A stretch of 64,000 nt of DNA from Streptomyces filamentosus (GCF_014654895.1 NZ_BNBE01000002.1:124001-188000), one strand, 5' to 3'; numbered from the stretch's first letter, positions 25,596-35,461 are shown. The notes: a model not told the origin generated them from the letters alone. Translations and numbers: made by a program.

Positions 25596-26255
25596 ATGCT
25601 GCAGACTTCCCGGGTGATCGTTCTGCAGCCCGTCCTGGAGGTCTACGCCTCCGACGACTTCACCCTCTGGCCAGTTGCCAAGTCCGCACCGTACGGCTTC
25701 CTGCCACTCAGCGGCGCACTCGATCCCGCCGAGGTCGGCACGGCGGTGATGCGTATCGCCGACTGCAACAACATCGATCCCGAGGACGACGGTCGCCCAC
25801 CACGGCCCGCCGACCTACTCGGGAGCTTCCTGCACGGACTGCTCACCATGGACGACCTTTTCGCATCCGGTGGCCTGCGGATCACCGACACCGCAACCGG
25901 CACCACGTTGTTGCCGGGCTGCTGCAATGGGCTGGACGAGAGGCGCGACTGGCTTGAGGTCGTCGACGGCACCGGCTGGGCCTCCTTCGGTCACGACCCA
26001 TCTCCGCTCGCCGAACGTGACGGCGAAGTCGTCCGGTTGACCGTCGACGCCGAGCACGACAACAGCCCGGTGATGGAGGTACCTGTTACGGACCTGCGTC
26101 GCCTGCTCGCCGGCGCAGAGCAAGACCTGATCGACTTCCTCCAGCTGGCCGCTGTCTGGGCCGCTCGGCACATGCCCGCTTACGCCGCTCCGGTCGCCTC
26201 CGCCCTCGGCCGTGCTCTAGACCTGCCCGCACCGGTGATCCCGACGAACCCTTAG
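25596..26255 (+). CDS. Unknown cytoplasmic protein, immunity-like
   Basis: A 219-residue acidic protein without signal peptide or membrane segment, starting at ATG 25596. It includes GFLPLSGALDPAEVG, a CC pair (LLPGCCNGLDERRDW) and a late helix (DLIDFLQLAAVWAARH). It is divergent from the SUKH-like gene, with 104 bp between them. I do not recognise the family; the surroundings suggest an immunity role. Confidence 0.6.
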   Translation: MLQTSRVIVLQPVLEVYASDDFTLWPVAKSAPYGFLPLSGALDPAEVGTAVMRIADCNNIDPEDDGRPPRPADLLGSFLHGLLTMDDLFASGGLRITDTATGTTLLPGCCNGLDERRDWLEVVDGTGWASFGHDPSPLAERDGEVVRLTVDAEHDNSPVMEVPVTDLRRLLAGAEQDLIDFLQLAAVWAARHMPAYAAPVASALGRALDLPAPVIPTNP

Positions 26256-26323
26256 GGCTGCATGCCGGCGCGCTGCCTCAGGTTCATCGGCAGCGGTCCA
26301 GTCAGGAAGCGGCGAGTTGGATC

Positions 26324-26342
26324 TTTACGGGACAGCCCTTAG
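26324..26342 (-). repeat. Solo inverted-end-like sequence (right copy)
   Basis: Read on the minus strand this is CTAAGGGCTGTCCCGTAAA, the inverted counterpart of 23003-23021. The two copies bracket 3.3 kb holding an unknown gene, an IS5-type transposase, the SUKH-like gene and another unknown gene. Confidence 0.45.
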
Positions 26343-26426
26343 CACAATCGATCGGTTTGACGGCTGCGGGCCGTTCCTGCCGGAGACGGGCTCGGGACGG
26401 TGTATCGACACAGGTGAGGGGGCTCG

Positions 26427-27034
26427 TGGGCAATACTCAGCAAGACATCGCCCGACGGTTCGCCGAGCTTCAGCAGCGGGACGCCGACCGGCACAGCTGA
26501 GTTCTGGACGCCGCCCGCACCGAGACCGAGCAACACGGTGTCGCCGGCGAGCGCGCCATCTCCCAGAGCCAGCGCGCCTTCCCTCTCACCTTCACCGACC
26601 CCGACCGCGCGGCCGACGAGATCGAACTCGCCCGCCACCTCGTCACGGGCCTCACCCTGCACCAAACCGGCCACACCATCGACATGCCCGCCCTCGCCCG
26701 TGACTCCGGCACCGACCGCAACGACCTGGACCGCGCCGATGTCCTGCGCGAGGAGATCCGCGTCTCCGGCGTCGCCATCGCCACCGCGATCCTCGAACTC
26801 GTCGTCTGCTTCCACCACGCCGTCCTCGGTGACGACCAGGGCATCACCGACACCATCACCCAGCTCCGCGACCTCACCGGCAGCGGCGACTACGCCTACT
26901 ACATCGACATCGCCGCTTTCATGGCCGACCGCCCCGCCCTGCTGAGGTCAGCTCGGTGGATCGAGGACGAGAGCACGGTCCGCGGACTGTGGCGGCATCT
27001 CGTGCTGGCCCGCCGTTCCGCCCTTGCCAGCTGA
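26427..27034 (+). pseudogene. TPR-type protein, C-terminal remnant with stop codon
   Basis: From GTG 26427 the frame reads GNTQQDIARRFAELQQRDAD and meets TGA at 26498, then continues in the same frame to 27034. The downstream part has alternating helices and shares FHHAVLGDDQ, TQLRDLTGSGDYAYY and the closing W.HLVLARR pattern with the fragment at 27847. Both look like C-terminal pieces of a large helical repeat protein. It ends 6 bp before the convergent DUF4839 gene. Confidence 0.6.
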
Positions 27035-27040
27035 GTCCGG

Positions 27041-27760
27041 TTATCGGACCTCGGTCGAAACCGGGTTCAGGAAGAAGAGGCACTGCTTCGCGTTGAATTC
27101 GCCGACCTCGGCGACGAAGCGGAACTTGTCGCCCGCCCGGACGGTCTCGGGGATGCTTCGGCCCGTCAGTTTGAGGTCGAGGGTGTTGGTGTCCTCGTAC
27201 TTGAAGGCAGGGCCGCCCTCCGTCTTCGGGCCCTGGTCGTCCGGGCCCAGGAGGAAGTCGTAGCGGGTGTTGTAGTCACCGTGGGGAGCCATGTGCACGA
27301 TCGAGCCGTCGAAGGCGATCGTCTTGCCCATGTGCTTGGTCGCGAAGTCCGAGATCGAGCTGTCGCAGCTGTCCGGCGTCTTCAGCAGCGCCGCGAACTC
27401 CGCGTCGGTCCCGGCCGTGATCACCTCAGCGGTAGCTGACCCGGCCGGAGCCGGCGTTGCGGAGGGTTCCGCGCTCGCGGTGGCTGTCGTCGGTTTGCTC
27501 GACTCCTTCTCGTCTTCGTCCTCGAGCGCCGCGGCCACGCCGATGATGATGGCCAAGACCACGAAGCCGCCAGCCGCAGCACCGATCAAGAGCCGCGGCA
27601 CCGGCTTCTTCGGCCGGCGGAAGTCAAGGGTGGAACGCAGCATGCCCTGCGTCTGCCCCACCAGCTCCCAGCCGTCCTTCTGCATCTTCGAGATCACCAA
27701 GCCGTCAGTGCCGCGAACCGCCTGCACGGTCTTGTGCTCGTACCTGATCACGTCGGCCAC
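27041..27760 (-). CDS. DUF4839-type single-pass membrane protein
   Basis: A 239-residue protein. Residues 1-50 form a small cytoplasmic domain (YEHKTVQAVRGTDGLVISKM, WELVG), residues 56-78 a membrane span (LLIGAAAGGFVVLAIIIGVAAA), then an Ala/Thr/Pro linker, and residues 115-239 an extracytoplasmic domain with the DUF4839 pattern (AFDGSIVHMAPHGDYNTRYD, DKFRFVAEVGEF). Function unknown. It sits between two related TPR remnants, as if inserted between duplicated ends. Confidence 0.8.
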   Translation of the reverse strand: MADVIRYEHKTVQAVRGTDGLVISKMQKDGWELVGQTQGMLRSTLDFRRPKKPVPRLLIGAAAGGFVVLAIIIGVAAALEDEDEKESSKPTTATASAEPSATPAPAGSATAEVITAGTDAEFAALLKTPDSCDSSISDFATKHMGKTIAFDGSIVHMAPHGDYNTRYDFLLGPDDQGPKTEGGPAFKYEDTNTLDLKLTGRSIPETVRAGDKFRFVAEVGEFNAKQCLFFLNPVSTEVR

Positions 27761-27846
27761 GCAGCCCCGGCCCCCTCAAAGAACAGCTCGTACCAACTGC
27801 CTGTGAGCATAGGTGCCGTACACGGCCAGTACTCCCCCGCACCGGC

Positions 27847-28580
27847 ATGCAGCAGGTCGTCGACGGCGAGGGCCACCTCGCCGTCAAGACCCGCCGGGCG
27901 CTCGCCAACGTGGCCCGACTCGCCGGCGACTTCCCCACAGCCCTGGCCGCCGTCCCTATCCTGGGCTGGAAGGGCCGCTACCACCGCGTCCTCGGCGACA
28001 TCCACTGGTCCCATGCCGACACCGCGGCCGCCATCCACGCCTTCGAAGCAGGCCGCGCCGAAGCCGAACAGCACGCCGCCGCCAGCAAGCGCGCCATGAT
28101 GCAGGTCCGCCTCGCCCTCGCAGTCTCCTTCGCCGACCCCGCCCGAGCCGCCGACGAGCTCGCGCTCGCCCACCAGCTCCTTGAGGGCCTCGACCAGCGC
28201 TCCAACACCCTCCTCGCCCAGGTCGTCGCCCTGATCAAAGACGCCGGAACCAGCGACCGCGACATCGCCGCCCGCGCCGAGAGCCTGCGGACCGACATCG
28301 AGACCGCGGGGCTCCCCTTCCTCCACCGGTTCGTGGAGCTCGCTCTCGCCTTCCACCACGCCGTCCGCGGCGACGACCAGGACCTGGCCGTCACCATCGG
28401 CCGACTCCGCACGCTCACCGCCACCGGCGACTTCGCCTACTTCACCGACATCACCCACTTCATGGCCGGCCTCCCCCTCCCCGCGCCCTCGACCACCCGC
28501 TGGACCCGCAGCGAGGACGACGTCCGCTCCGCCTGGCGCGGCCTCGTCCAGACCCGGCAGGAACGCCTGCTCGCCGAAAG
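27847..28580 (+). pseudogene. TPR-type protein, C-terminal fragment 2
   Basis: Open frame of about 245 residues with helical repeat pairs (ALANVARLAGDFPTALA, HRVLGDIHWSHADTAAA, FEAGRAEAEQHAAASK) and the same end motifs as the 26427 remnant (FHHAVRGDDQDLAV, TATGDFAYF, W.GLVQTRQE). Nothing resembling an N-terminal nucleotide-binding region precedes it. After about 28580 the frame only continues by chance into the antisense of the next gene. Confidence 0.6.
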
Positions 28581-28585
28581 CTGTC

Positions 28586-28645
28586 CCTGTACGCGACTGC
28601 GGCTCCGACCAGAGGTGTCTGGTCGGAGCCGCAGTCGCGTACAGG
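28586..28645. terminator. Perfect 28-bp hairpin
   Basis: Two 28-base arms, identical without mismatch, enclose a 4-base loop (GGTG). It lies between the TPR fragment and the convergent FG-GAP protein gene and may end transcription from both sides. The stem is longer than usual terminators, so an alternative origin (inverted duplication or element end) is possible. Confidence 0.6.
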
Positions 28646-28812
28646 CCGGGCACTGGGCCCGGGGAAATCAGCCGGCGTCGGGGCGCTGCCCAACGAACTG
28701 GGTGAGCAGCTCGATGATCTGGTCCAAGTCGGCCTGGGGGCGCGTCGCGGTGGCTGAGCGGGCCGGCTACGTGCGGTGTCGTACGCGGCCGATCCGTGGG
28801 AGGGGCCGGGCG

Positions 28813-31050
28813 CTAGAAGAGCCTGCCGATGTTCGCGCGCTGTTCGATGTCGCGGGACTGGGCGGGGGCGAAGGGCGCATTCCACTGGCCGGTGCCGTGG
28901 TAGAGGCGCAGGACGGTGTCGTCGCGGTTGGCGGCCAGGTCTTCGGCGAGGAGGTCGTTGCGGCCGTCGCCGTTGACGTCGCCTATGCCGATGAGGTTGC
29001 GGAACCCGCCCCAGCCTCCGCCGATCCTGGTGCGGGGAGCGAAGGTGCCGTCCCCCTTGCCGAGGTAGAGCCACAGGACGCCGTCCTTGCCACGGGCGAC
29101 GAGGTCTCCGGCGGTGCCGCCGGCGAGGTTTCCGGTGGCGGTGAGCTGGTTGTAGGCCCCCCAGCCGGCACCGATCTTCTTCCTGGCCGCGAAGGGGGCC
29201 TTGATGTCGCCGGTGGAGCGGTAGAGCCACAGGACGCCGGTCTTGTCGGCGGCGAGGAGGTCGGGGCGGCCGTCGCCGGTCACGTCGGAGCCGGCCGCGA
29301 GCTGGTCGTAGGTGTTCCAGCCGCCGCCGATCCGGGCCCGGGGGGCGAAGGGCGTCTTGTGGCTGCTCTTGCCCTCGTAGAGCCACAGGACGCCGGTCTT
29401 GTCGCGGGCGACGGTGTCACCGTTGCGGGCGCCGCCGAGGTTGCCGGCAGCGAGGATCCGGTCGTACGCGTTCCAGCCGCCGCCTATCTCCAGCTCGTAC
29501 GGCTCCTCGTGCGCCTGCAGGCCCCACACCTGCCGGATGTCGTACGCCGAGAGTGCGCCGTTCCTGTCGACGGCCAGGACGTCCGGGGATCCGTTGTCGT
29601 TGAAGTCGTGCGGACGGGGGGTGCGGGTGAGGGTGAAGGATCCCCGGCGCTCGACGGCCTGGCCGATGCCGTTGGCGGGCACGCCCGTCATGGTCCACGT
29701 GTAGGCGCCGTTGAAGGCAGGAAGACCGTCCTTGTACATCCCGTCCCAGGTGAGCGAGTGGACGGTCACGCCCTCACGGGGCTCTTGCACGAGTTTCACG
29801 GTCCGGCCGGATGCCGTGTGCGTCAGTGTGAGCGTCGTCCGGGCGTTGAAGCGGCTGAGCGCCCAGCTGGCCTTCAGCTTTCCGCCCGCGCGGTCGAAGT
29901 CGAACGTCCCCGTCGGCGGGAGAGCCTGCTTCACCACGGTCAGGGCGGTCGGCCGGCCGAAGGTGCGCAGGAGGGTGGCGGCGGGCTTGCCGGTGACCGG
30001 GTCCGGGGCGATCCGGTACAGGCCCTCGCCCTGGGCGAGGGTCCCGCCGAGGACGAGCAGGCTCCCGTCGGGGCTGTATGCCACCGAACCGGCGTGGTCC
30101 AGCAGCGGCACGTCCGTCCCGCCGTCCAGCGGGCGGGCGGTGAGCGGGGTGTACGGGTGGGGGGAGATCGCGGTGCCGCCGCCCGGCTTGACCAGCGCCA
30201 CCCAGTCACCCACCTGGTGCGCCGTCAGGTCGCGCGTCTCCTGGGGCAGCAGCGGCGTGGTGGCCACCGGTGCGTCCGTGGCGCGGGAGAGCACCTGGAG
30301 TCGGGGGTTGCTGCCGTACGGGTCGAGCACCCAGGTCAGGTGGTTCGGCGTCACGGCGATCGCGGTGTGGAGCGCCTCCGGGAGGAAGTAGTGAGACGCG
30401 GTGAGCGCCCCGGTGGCCACGTCAACCGTGCTGAGCCGCCCACGGTAGTAGCCGTTCTGGATCGGCTCTCCGTAGGAGACGGCGAGGCTGTCCGGACCGG
30501 ACGAGTAGCTGAACCACGGCCGCGAGCCATCGGGCAGGCCGACCTTACGGTCCGCGGCCTTGCCGTCCTCGTCCAGGGAGACGAGGTGGAACTCCGTGGC
30601 TCCGTTCACGGTGGCCGTCATCAGCAGTGACCGGCCCACGACGCGGTCCACCACGTACGGTGTGGCGTCCGTGTTGAACGCCGACGTGTCCAGTACCACC
30701 GGCTCCGTCGCCCCGCTCATGTCCGTGAGCGTGAACACGGCCCCCTGCCGGGACACGACCAGATCGGTACCGGCGCTGCCCCAGTACGACCCGGCGGGCA
30801 GGGCGGTGGTGACGCCGTCCGCCAGACGCGTCCACCGGTGCACAGCTGTGCCACCGGTCCCCGTCCGGCTGAGTATGCCCGTCTTCCCTGCGCTGAGCAG
30901 AACGGAATCGGTGGGTACGGCCAGCGGTGCGACGACGTCCGCCGTTATCCCGGGGCCCGACTCGGCTGCACGGGCCGCGAACGCCGGAGTGCTCAAGACG
31001 CCTGCGCTCAAGGCGACGACGAGGGCCATTGCCGGGCTGAGGTGCTTCAA
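28813..31050 (-). CDS. Secreted FG-GAP/VCBS repeat protein
   Basis: A 745-residue exported protein. TTG 31050 is chosen: AGGAGG lies 8 nt upstream and a signal peptide follows (KHLSPAMALVVALSAGVLS, cleavage after AFA). Residues up to about 470 form repeated strands like a beta-propeller. From about 545 on, FG-GAP/VCBS-type repeats follow, each with a D.(N/T)GDGR.DLLA calcium-loop motif and GVLWLY. Such proteins are usually extracellular, binding polysaccharide or carrying lyase domains. No catalytic domain was recognised. Single gene; the hairpin at 28586 lies downstream. Confidence 0.85.
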   Translation of the reverse strand: MKHLSPAMALVVALSAGVLSTPAFAARAAESGPGITADVVAPLAVPTDSVLLSAGKTGILSRTGTGGTAVHRWTRLADGVTTALPAGSYWGSAGTDLVVSRQGAVFTLTDMSGATEPVVLDTSAFNTDATPYVVDRVVGRSLLMTATVNGATEFHLVSLDEDGKAADRKVGLPDGSRPWFSYSSGPDSLAVSYGEPIQNGYYRGRLSTVDVATGALTASHYFLPEALHTAIAVTPNHLTWVLDPYGSNPRLQVLSRATDAPVATTPLLPQETRDLTAHQVGDWVALVKPGGGTAISPHPYTPLTARPLDGGTDVPLLDHAGSVAYSPDGSLLVLGGTLAQGEGLYRIAPDPVTGKPAATLLRTFGRPTALTVVKQALPPTGTFDFDRAGGKLKASWALSRFNARTTLTLTHTASGRTVKLVQEPREGVTVHSLTWDGMYKDGLPAFNGAYTWTMTGVPANGIGQAVERRGSFTLTRTPRPHDFNDNGSPDVLAVDRNGALSAYDIRQVWGLQAHEEPYELEIGGGWNAYDRILAAGNLGGARNGDTVARDKTGVLWLYEGKSSHKTPFAPRARIGGGWNTYDQLAAGSDVTGDGRPDLLAADKTGVLWLYRSTGDIKAPFAARKKIGAGWGAYNQLTATGNLAGGTAGDLVARGKDGVLWLYLGKGDGTFAPRTRIGGGWGGFRNLIGIGDVNGDGRNDLLAEDLAANRDDTVLRLYHGTGQWNAPFAPAQSRDIEQRANIGRLF

Positions 31051-31259
31051 AGGTGGGACCTCCTGTGCTGTGGCGCGAGGGACGTTCATGTCCCTCACAC
31101 CAGACTCGTAACAGCTGTTCAAGGTTGTACGGCTCTGTGGACAGGGCTGCCGGTAACCGGCTGGGGGGCCAGGCTCATGCCCCGTACTGTCCGGGGTTCT
31201 GGCGGTCTGTTCTGCCACTGGGGATCGGGAACCGAACGAGCTGCACATCACTGGATGCG

Positions 31260-32326
31260 GAAGTAGAGGATGCCCGGAACCGCGCCACTGTCGCCGACCC
31301 GCACAGCGAAGAAGCCCCCGCCGAGCCGGCCCTCGCCCTGAGCGAAGAGCTGCTGCTCGCCTGCCTCCCGGCACTGTGCCTGCCCGAGCTGGTCGAACTG
31401 TCCAACCCGCAGGTCACGGCCCGCAGGACCCTGCACCACATCGCCAACCGCGTCCGCATCAACCCCCGCCTGGCCACCCTCGCAGCCGACCGGCTCCACG
31501 CGGCCGCCGACGCGCTCGTAGCCCGCGGTCGGCTGCTCAGCCCGTCCGAGAGGACGGACAGCGACCGTTCCTTCGACAGCCGCCTCGTAAACCTCGCCGA
31601 GGACCTGGCTCTCCTCAGCGGCAACCCCGAGCACCTCGCATAGGCCTGCGCCCAGCTCGCCGGCCTGGAGCAGCCCGCCGTCGTCTCCCCGCGCCGAGCC
31701 GGACCCTGATCCGCGTCATCGGCAGCCTCGACCCCGACCACGACCGTCCGGCCCGGCTTCTGGAACGCCACAACGAGCACCGCCGTGTCCAGGCCCTGGT
31801 CGCCCCCGCCGCCAACCCGCACACCCCGCCCGCCGCCGTCACCGATGTCCTGGACGGGCTGCACCCTGCGGAGCTGGCCTGGATCTGCGAGAAGGCTGAC
31901 GGTCCCGGCTGGTTCCTGGACGCGGCCGCGGCCGTCATGGTCGATGAGAACGAAGACGACGGTGTGCTGCGCCTGATGAGCGATGACGAACTCGACAAAC
32001 ACCCTGACCCCGCGGCCGTCCTGCAGTCCTGGCTCGACTCCTCCGCCGCCGCCGAGGTCCTCTCCCGCTCCGAAATCTCTCGGGCCGTCATCAACTCGCG
32101 CCACCACACCTTGGAGCACCTGCTTCAGATCCCCGCATACGAGATCCTCTCCCGAAGCGGACCCGAGATCGCGGTGAAGCTCCTGCTGGACCGCTGCGGA
32201 CGAAACGCCGGCCGGTGGGCGGCGCTCGCCGCCGCGACGAACTTCCAGCACCACGAGGAGACGATCACCTTCGGAGACCTCCTCGACTCCCTGGACTCCG
32301 TACCCGCCAGCATGCAGAAGTCCTGA
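31260..32326 (+). pseudogene. Unknown protein, decayed (frameshifted)
   Basis: Two coding stretches in different frames: about 31260-31643 (SEELLLACLPALCLPELVEL, NRVRINPRLATLAADRLH) and about 31680-32326 (LERHNEHRRVQALVAPAA, ELAWICEKADGPGWFLDA, and further helices to DSLDSVPASMQKS). Together they suggest a helical repeat protein of over 350 residues that lost its frame near 31643-31690. No family recognised. Confidence 0.5.
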
Positions 32327-32437
32327 CAAGCCACTTCGGCATAGGGCATCGATGCACCTGGTCAGGCGCATCGACAGACCGGGTACGCGAAGGGCCAGGG
32401 GGCCGCAGAAGGTGCTCGACGAGCTGGTGGGCGCAGG

Positions 32438-33031
32438 CTATTCGTCCCAATCGTCCTCTGGTACGGGTTCCCGTACGAACCAGAGGTCAAGGGTGTACTG
32501 CTCAACGGTAGGGCATTGCCTCCACGCTGCTCCGATCTGTTCCGCGTCCCACTGCTCCTCGGCACCGCGGTGGAGGCAGGTGTTGTAGTAGGCAGCCGTG
32601 GCTGCTCGTCCGCTCCATGCCGCGTGCCCGTTGTAGACGCCGGGACGGGGCAGAACCATCTCGCCCGCCGGCCCGAAGGTGAGCTGGTTGATGACGAGCC
32701 GGCCCGTATCTGACTCCAAGGAGACCGGCACCGTGCCCTCGGCGTTTTCCGGGGGCTTCTGGGGTGTGTCCCACACCCTGATGACGACCTGTACCGCGAT
32801 GTCGGGCTGACCGCATTGGAGGTAGAGGTGATAGCCGTCTCCGGCGACCACCTGAGTCCTGGACTGGTCGTACGCCTCGTCGCTGCCGAGGTAGGCGTCC
32901 GAGTCGTACACCTCCACGAGCCGGCGATCCGGTCGGGCGCTGGTGCTGTACTCGGTGATGAGGGACACGAGGGCTCCGTCACTGGTCAGGGAGTGTTGTC
33001 CGCGTAGAGGCGTCTCCGTCCAGGACGGCAC
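32438..33031 (-). CDS. Unknown protein
   Basis: A 197-residue protein starting at ATG 33031. Strand-rich and acidic, with LVEVYDSDAYLGSDEAYDQ, DGYHLYLQCGQPDIAVQVVIRV and a Trp-rich C-terminus (AAWRQCPTVEQ, DDWDE). No signal peptide or membrane span. Family unknown; it is another single gene in the orphan-gene island. Confidence 0.65.
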   Translation of the reverse strand: MPSWTETPLRGQHSLTSDGALVSLITEYSTSARPDRRLVEVYDSDAYLGSDEAYDQSRTQVVAGDGYHLYLQCGQPDIAVQVVIRVWDTPQKPPENAEGTVPVSLESDTGRLVINQLTFGPAGEMVLPRPGVYNGHAAWSGRAATAAYYNTCLHRGAEEQWDAEQIGAAWRQCPTVEQYTLDLWFVREPVPEDDWDE

Positions 33032-33327
33032 CGGTCTCCGGGATGGACCTGGGGACAGCAGACTCCTTTCGATGAGCCGTTTCCTGCTTCTTCACCGTAG
33101 CGTCCGGCGCGATGGCCGGAGTCTGCGTGGTGGGCCAGGAGCCCGAAGCGGTGCCGACGGCCGGGCCCCGGACGCTGTGTACGGCATCGATGCTGGTCCA
33201 GCCCCGCTCGGGCACTTGGAGTGGCAGGTACGCAGGGTGATGCCCCGGCCTCCTCGCCGTTGAGTCCGGGGCATCAGCGCTTCCGCGGCTGCGTCAGCAG
33301 AGCGGCATGCGGGTGCTGGGGGGCGGG

Positions 33328-34158
33328 CTACTGGAACTTGAAGTGGGCAACGTGGTCGCTGCCGTCGCTCAGGCCGAGGTGGAAGGTGCGGCAGGTACCA
33401 GCCCACGTGCGGTCGGTCTTCCACACATAGGTGTAGGTGTCGGTGGCCGCGTCGTAGGTGAGGCCGGAGGTGGTGGCGGCGTCGGTCTCGACGGGCTCGG
33501 CGGCGGTGCCGTCGCACGCCGTCTGCCGGGAGGTCGGGGAGCCGGCGGCCAGGATGTCCAGGCCCTTGTCGCCGTCGAGGGAGAACTTGATGGGGATGCT
33601 GCGGCTGGCGTTCACCGAGTTGACGGCCGGGGCGTTGCGCACGGGCGCGAAGAAGCCGGTGAAGGGGAAGGCGGGGGTCGGGTTCTCGACCTGGGTGTCC
33701 GCGGTGGCGGTGCCGATCACGGCGTTGGAGATGCTGACGGCGTCCGCCTTGGCGGTGACGGTCCCGCCCGCGGTGGGGATGACGGTCAGGGTGATCGACA
33801 CCGGGTTGCGCATGCCCGCCAGGTTCCAGCAACTGCCGGACGTCCCGGCGGCGAAGTCGCAGGACCAGTCCCAGGCCGAGGCCTGGGCGGAGGTCACGGT
33901 GGCGGTGGCGCCGGTCAGGGCGATGTTGACCATGGGCGCCCTGCTCGCGTAGTCGGGGCTGGTGTTGGGGAGGTCGACCGTGATCGTGTACGGAGCGTCC
34001 ACCGGGACGGGGCCGGCCGGGGCGGAGAGCTGGACGACGGAGTCCGCCTGTGCGGGGGCGGTCAGGGCGAGCAGGCCGAACGCGGCGGCCGCCGCGGTGA
34101 GGAGGGCCACGGGGCCGCGTCGGCGGGACGGAAGAGCGGTGAGGGTGGAACGCGGCAT
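33328..34158 (-). CDS. Secreted PxKF-domain protein
   Basis: A 276-residue exported protein with GGAGGG 6 nt before ATG 34158 and a signal peptide (RRGPVALLTAAAAAFGLLAL, cleavage near AQA). Residues 40-150 look like an immunoglobulin-type beta sandwich with a Cys pair (WDWSCDF, GSCWNL). The C-terminal 110 residues carry the PxKF module (RSIPIKFSLDGDKGLDI, GLTYDAATDTYTYVWKTD, CRTFHLGLSDG). PxKF modules occur in surface proteins; no enzyme activity is implied. Confidence 0.85.
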   Translation of the reverse strand: MPRSTLTALPSRRRGPVALLTAAAAAFGLLALTAPAQADSVVQLSAPAGPVPVDAPYTITVDLPNTSPDYASRAPMVNIALTGATATVTSAQASAWDWSCDFAAGTSGSCWNLAGMRNPVSITLTVIPTAGGTVTAKADAVSISNAVIGTATADTQVENPTPAFPFTGFFAPVRNAPAVNSVNASRSIPIKFSLDGDKGLDILAAGSPTSRQTACDGTAAEPVETDAATTSGLTYDAATDTYTYVWKTDRTWAGTCRTFHLGLSDGSDHVAHFKFQ

Positions 34159-34383
34159 GGAAGGCCCTCCGTAAGGGGTGGAGGCCGTATCACGGCAGGC
34201 CGAAGGGATAGCGCGATACGACAGCGGTCGGTGACACGGAGAACCCGTGTGCGTGCGGTGTGTCACCGGCGGTGATCCTTCCACGGGGTCCTCACGCAAA
34301 GGACGACTTCTATCGATCTGTTCGGATCACGCCGTATTGGCGTGAAACAGGGCGTGAAGGCGCCCCCTCCCAAAGGACCTAGC

Positions 34384-35455
34384 TGTTCTGTCCCGGGAGG
34401 TTGTGGACAGGTGATGCAGGTCTCGGCTGAGGGATCTTGAAATGGGCGAGGGCCTTCTGGCCTGGTGTGGATTGCGACATCTGCACCGGCGACCAGAAAG
34501 GCCCTCGTGCCCCACCGTAATGCACCCCTGACCGAGACCGGACGCCTGCGCCTGGCCCGTTGCGTGGTCGAGGACGGCTGGCCGCTGCGCCGGGCCGCCG
34601 AACGCTTCCAGGTCTCACCCACAACCGCCCAGCGGTGGGCCGGCCGCTACCGGCTGCTGGGCGAGGCCGGGATGACCGACCGCTCGTCACGACCGCACCA
34701 CAGCCCCCGCCGGACGCCGACCCGAACCGAGCGCCGGATCATCAAGGTCCGGCTCACGCGGCGGTGGGGACCGGCCCGCATCGCGCACCTGCTGGGCCTG
34801 GTGCCCTCGACCGTGCACCGGGTCCTGAACAGGTTCGGCCTGGCCCGCCTGTCCCACCTGGACCGGGCCACCGGCCGGACCATACGCCGCTACGAACGCG
34901 ACCGGGCGGGCGAACTCGTCCACGTCGACATCAAGAAGCTCGGCAACATCCCCGACGGCGGCGGCCACAAGACCCTCGGCCGCCGGGCCGGCCGGAAGAA
35001 CCGTGCAGGCGTCGGCTACAGCTACATCCACACCGCCGTCGATGACCACTCCCGCCTCGCCTACAGCGAGATCCTGGCCGACGAGAAGAAGGAGACTGCC
35101 ACCGGCTTCTGGCAGCGGGCCCACGCCTACTTCACCAGCGTCGGGATCACCGTCGAGCGCGTCCTGACCGACAACGGAGCCTGCTACCGCTCCCGTGACT
35201 GGCGCGACGCCCTCGCCCGGGCCGGGATCGCGCACAAGCGAACCCGGCCCTACCGACCCCAGACCAACGGCAAGGTCGAACGCCTCAACCGCACCCTGCT
35301 CGACGAATGGGCCTACGCGAAGCCCTACCGGTCAGAGCAGGAACGACGCGACACCTTCCCCGGCTGGCTGCACTCCTACAATCACCACCGCGGACACACC
35401 GCGCTCGCAGGCAAACCACCCGCCAGCCGCGTCCCCAACCTCACAGGGCAATACA
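34384..35455 (+). mobile_element. IS481-family element
   Basis: Imperfect inverted ends of 25 bp (19 identical, starting TGT) lie at 34384 and 35455. The 6-bp target duplication CCTAGC is present on both sides (34378-34383 and 35456-35461). The CTAG core matches the known IS481 target choice. Total length 1072 bp. Confidence 0.92.
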
Positions 35456-35460
35456 CCTAG
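34507..35460 (+). CDS. IS481-family transposase
   Basis: A 317-residue transposase: N-terminal helix-turn-helix (PLRRAAERFQVSPTTAQRW) and an integrase-type core with D in ELVHVDIKKLG, D in VLTDNGACY and E in NGKVERLNRTLL. Start GTG 34507 follows GAAAGG. The stop codon TAG is not encoded in the element; it is formed by the target duplication (ACC-TAG across the right end), a known trait of IS481-type insertions at CTAG. Confidence 0.92.
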   Translation: MPHRNAPLTETGRLRLARCVVEDGWPLRRAAERFQVSPTTAQRWAGRYRLLGEAGMTDRSSRPHHSPRRTPTRTERRIIKVRLTRRWGPARIAHLLGLVPSTVHRVLNRFGLARLSHLDRATGRTIRRYERDRAGELVHVDIKKLGNIPDGGGHKTLGRRAGRKNRAGVGYSYIHTAVDDHSRLAYSEILADEKKETATGFWQRAHAYFTSVGITVERVLTDNGACYRSRDWRDALARAGIAHKRTRPYRPQTNGKVERLNRTLLDEWAYAKPYRSEQERRDTFPGWLHSYNHHRGHTALAGKPPASRVPNLTGQYT

Positions 35461-35461
35461 C

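Noticed and set aside
27847..30630. Single 927-residue protein
   Set aside because: Only the first about 245 codons look like protein; the rest is antisense of the FG-GAP gene after a 28-bp hairpin.
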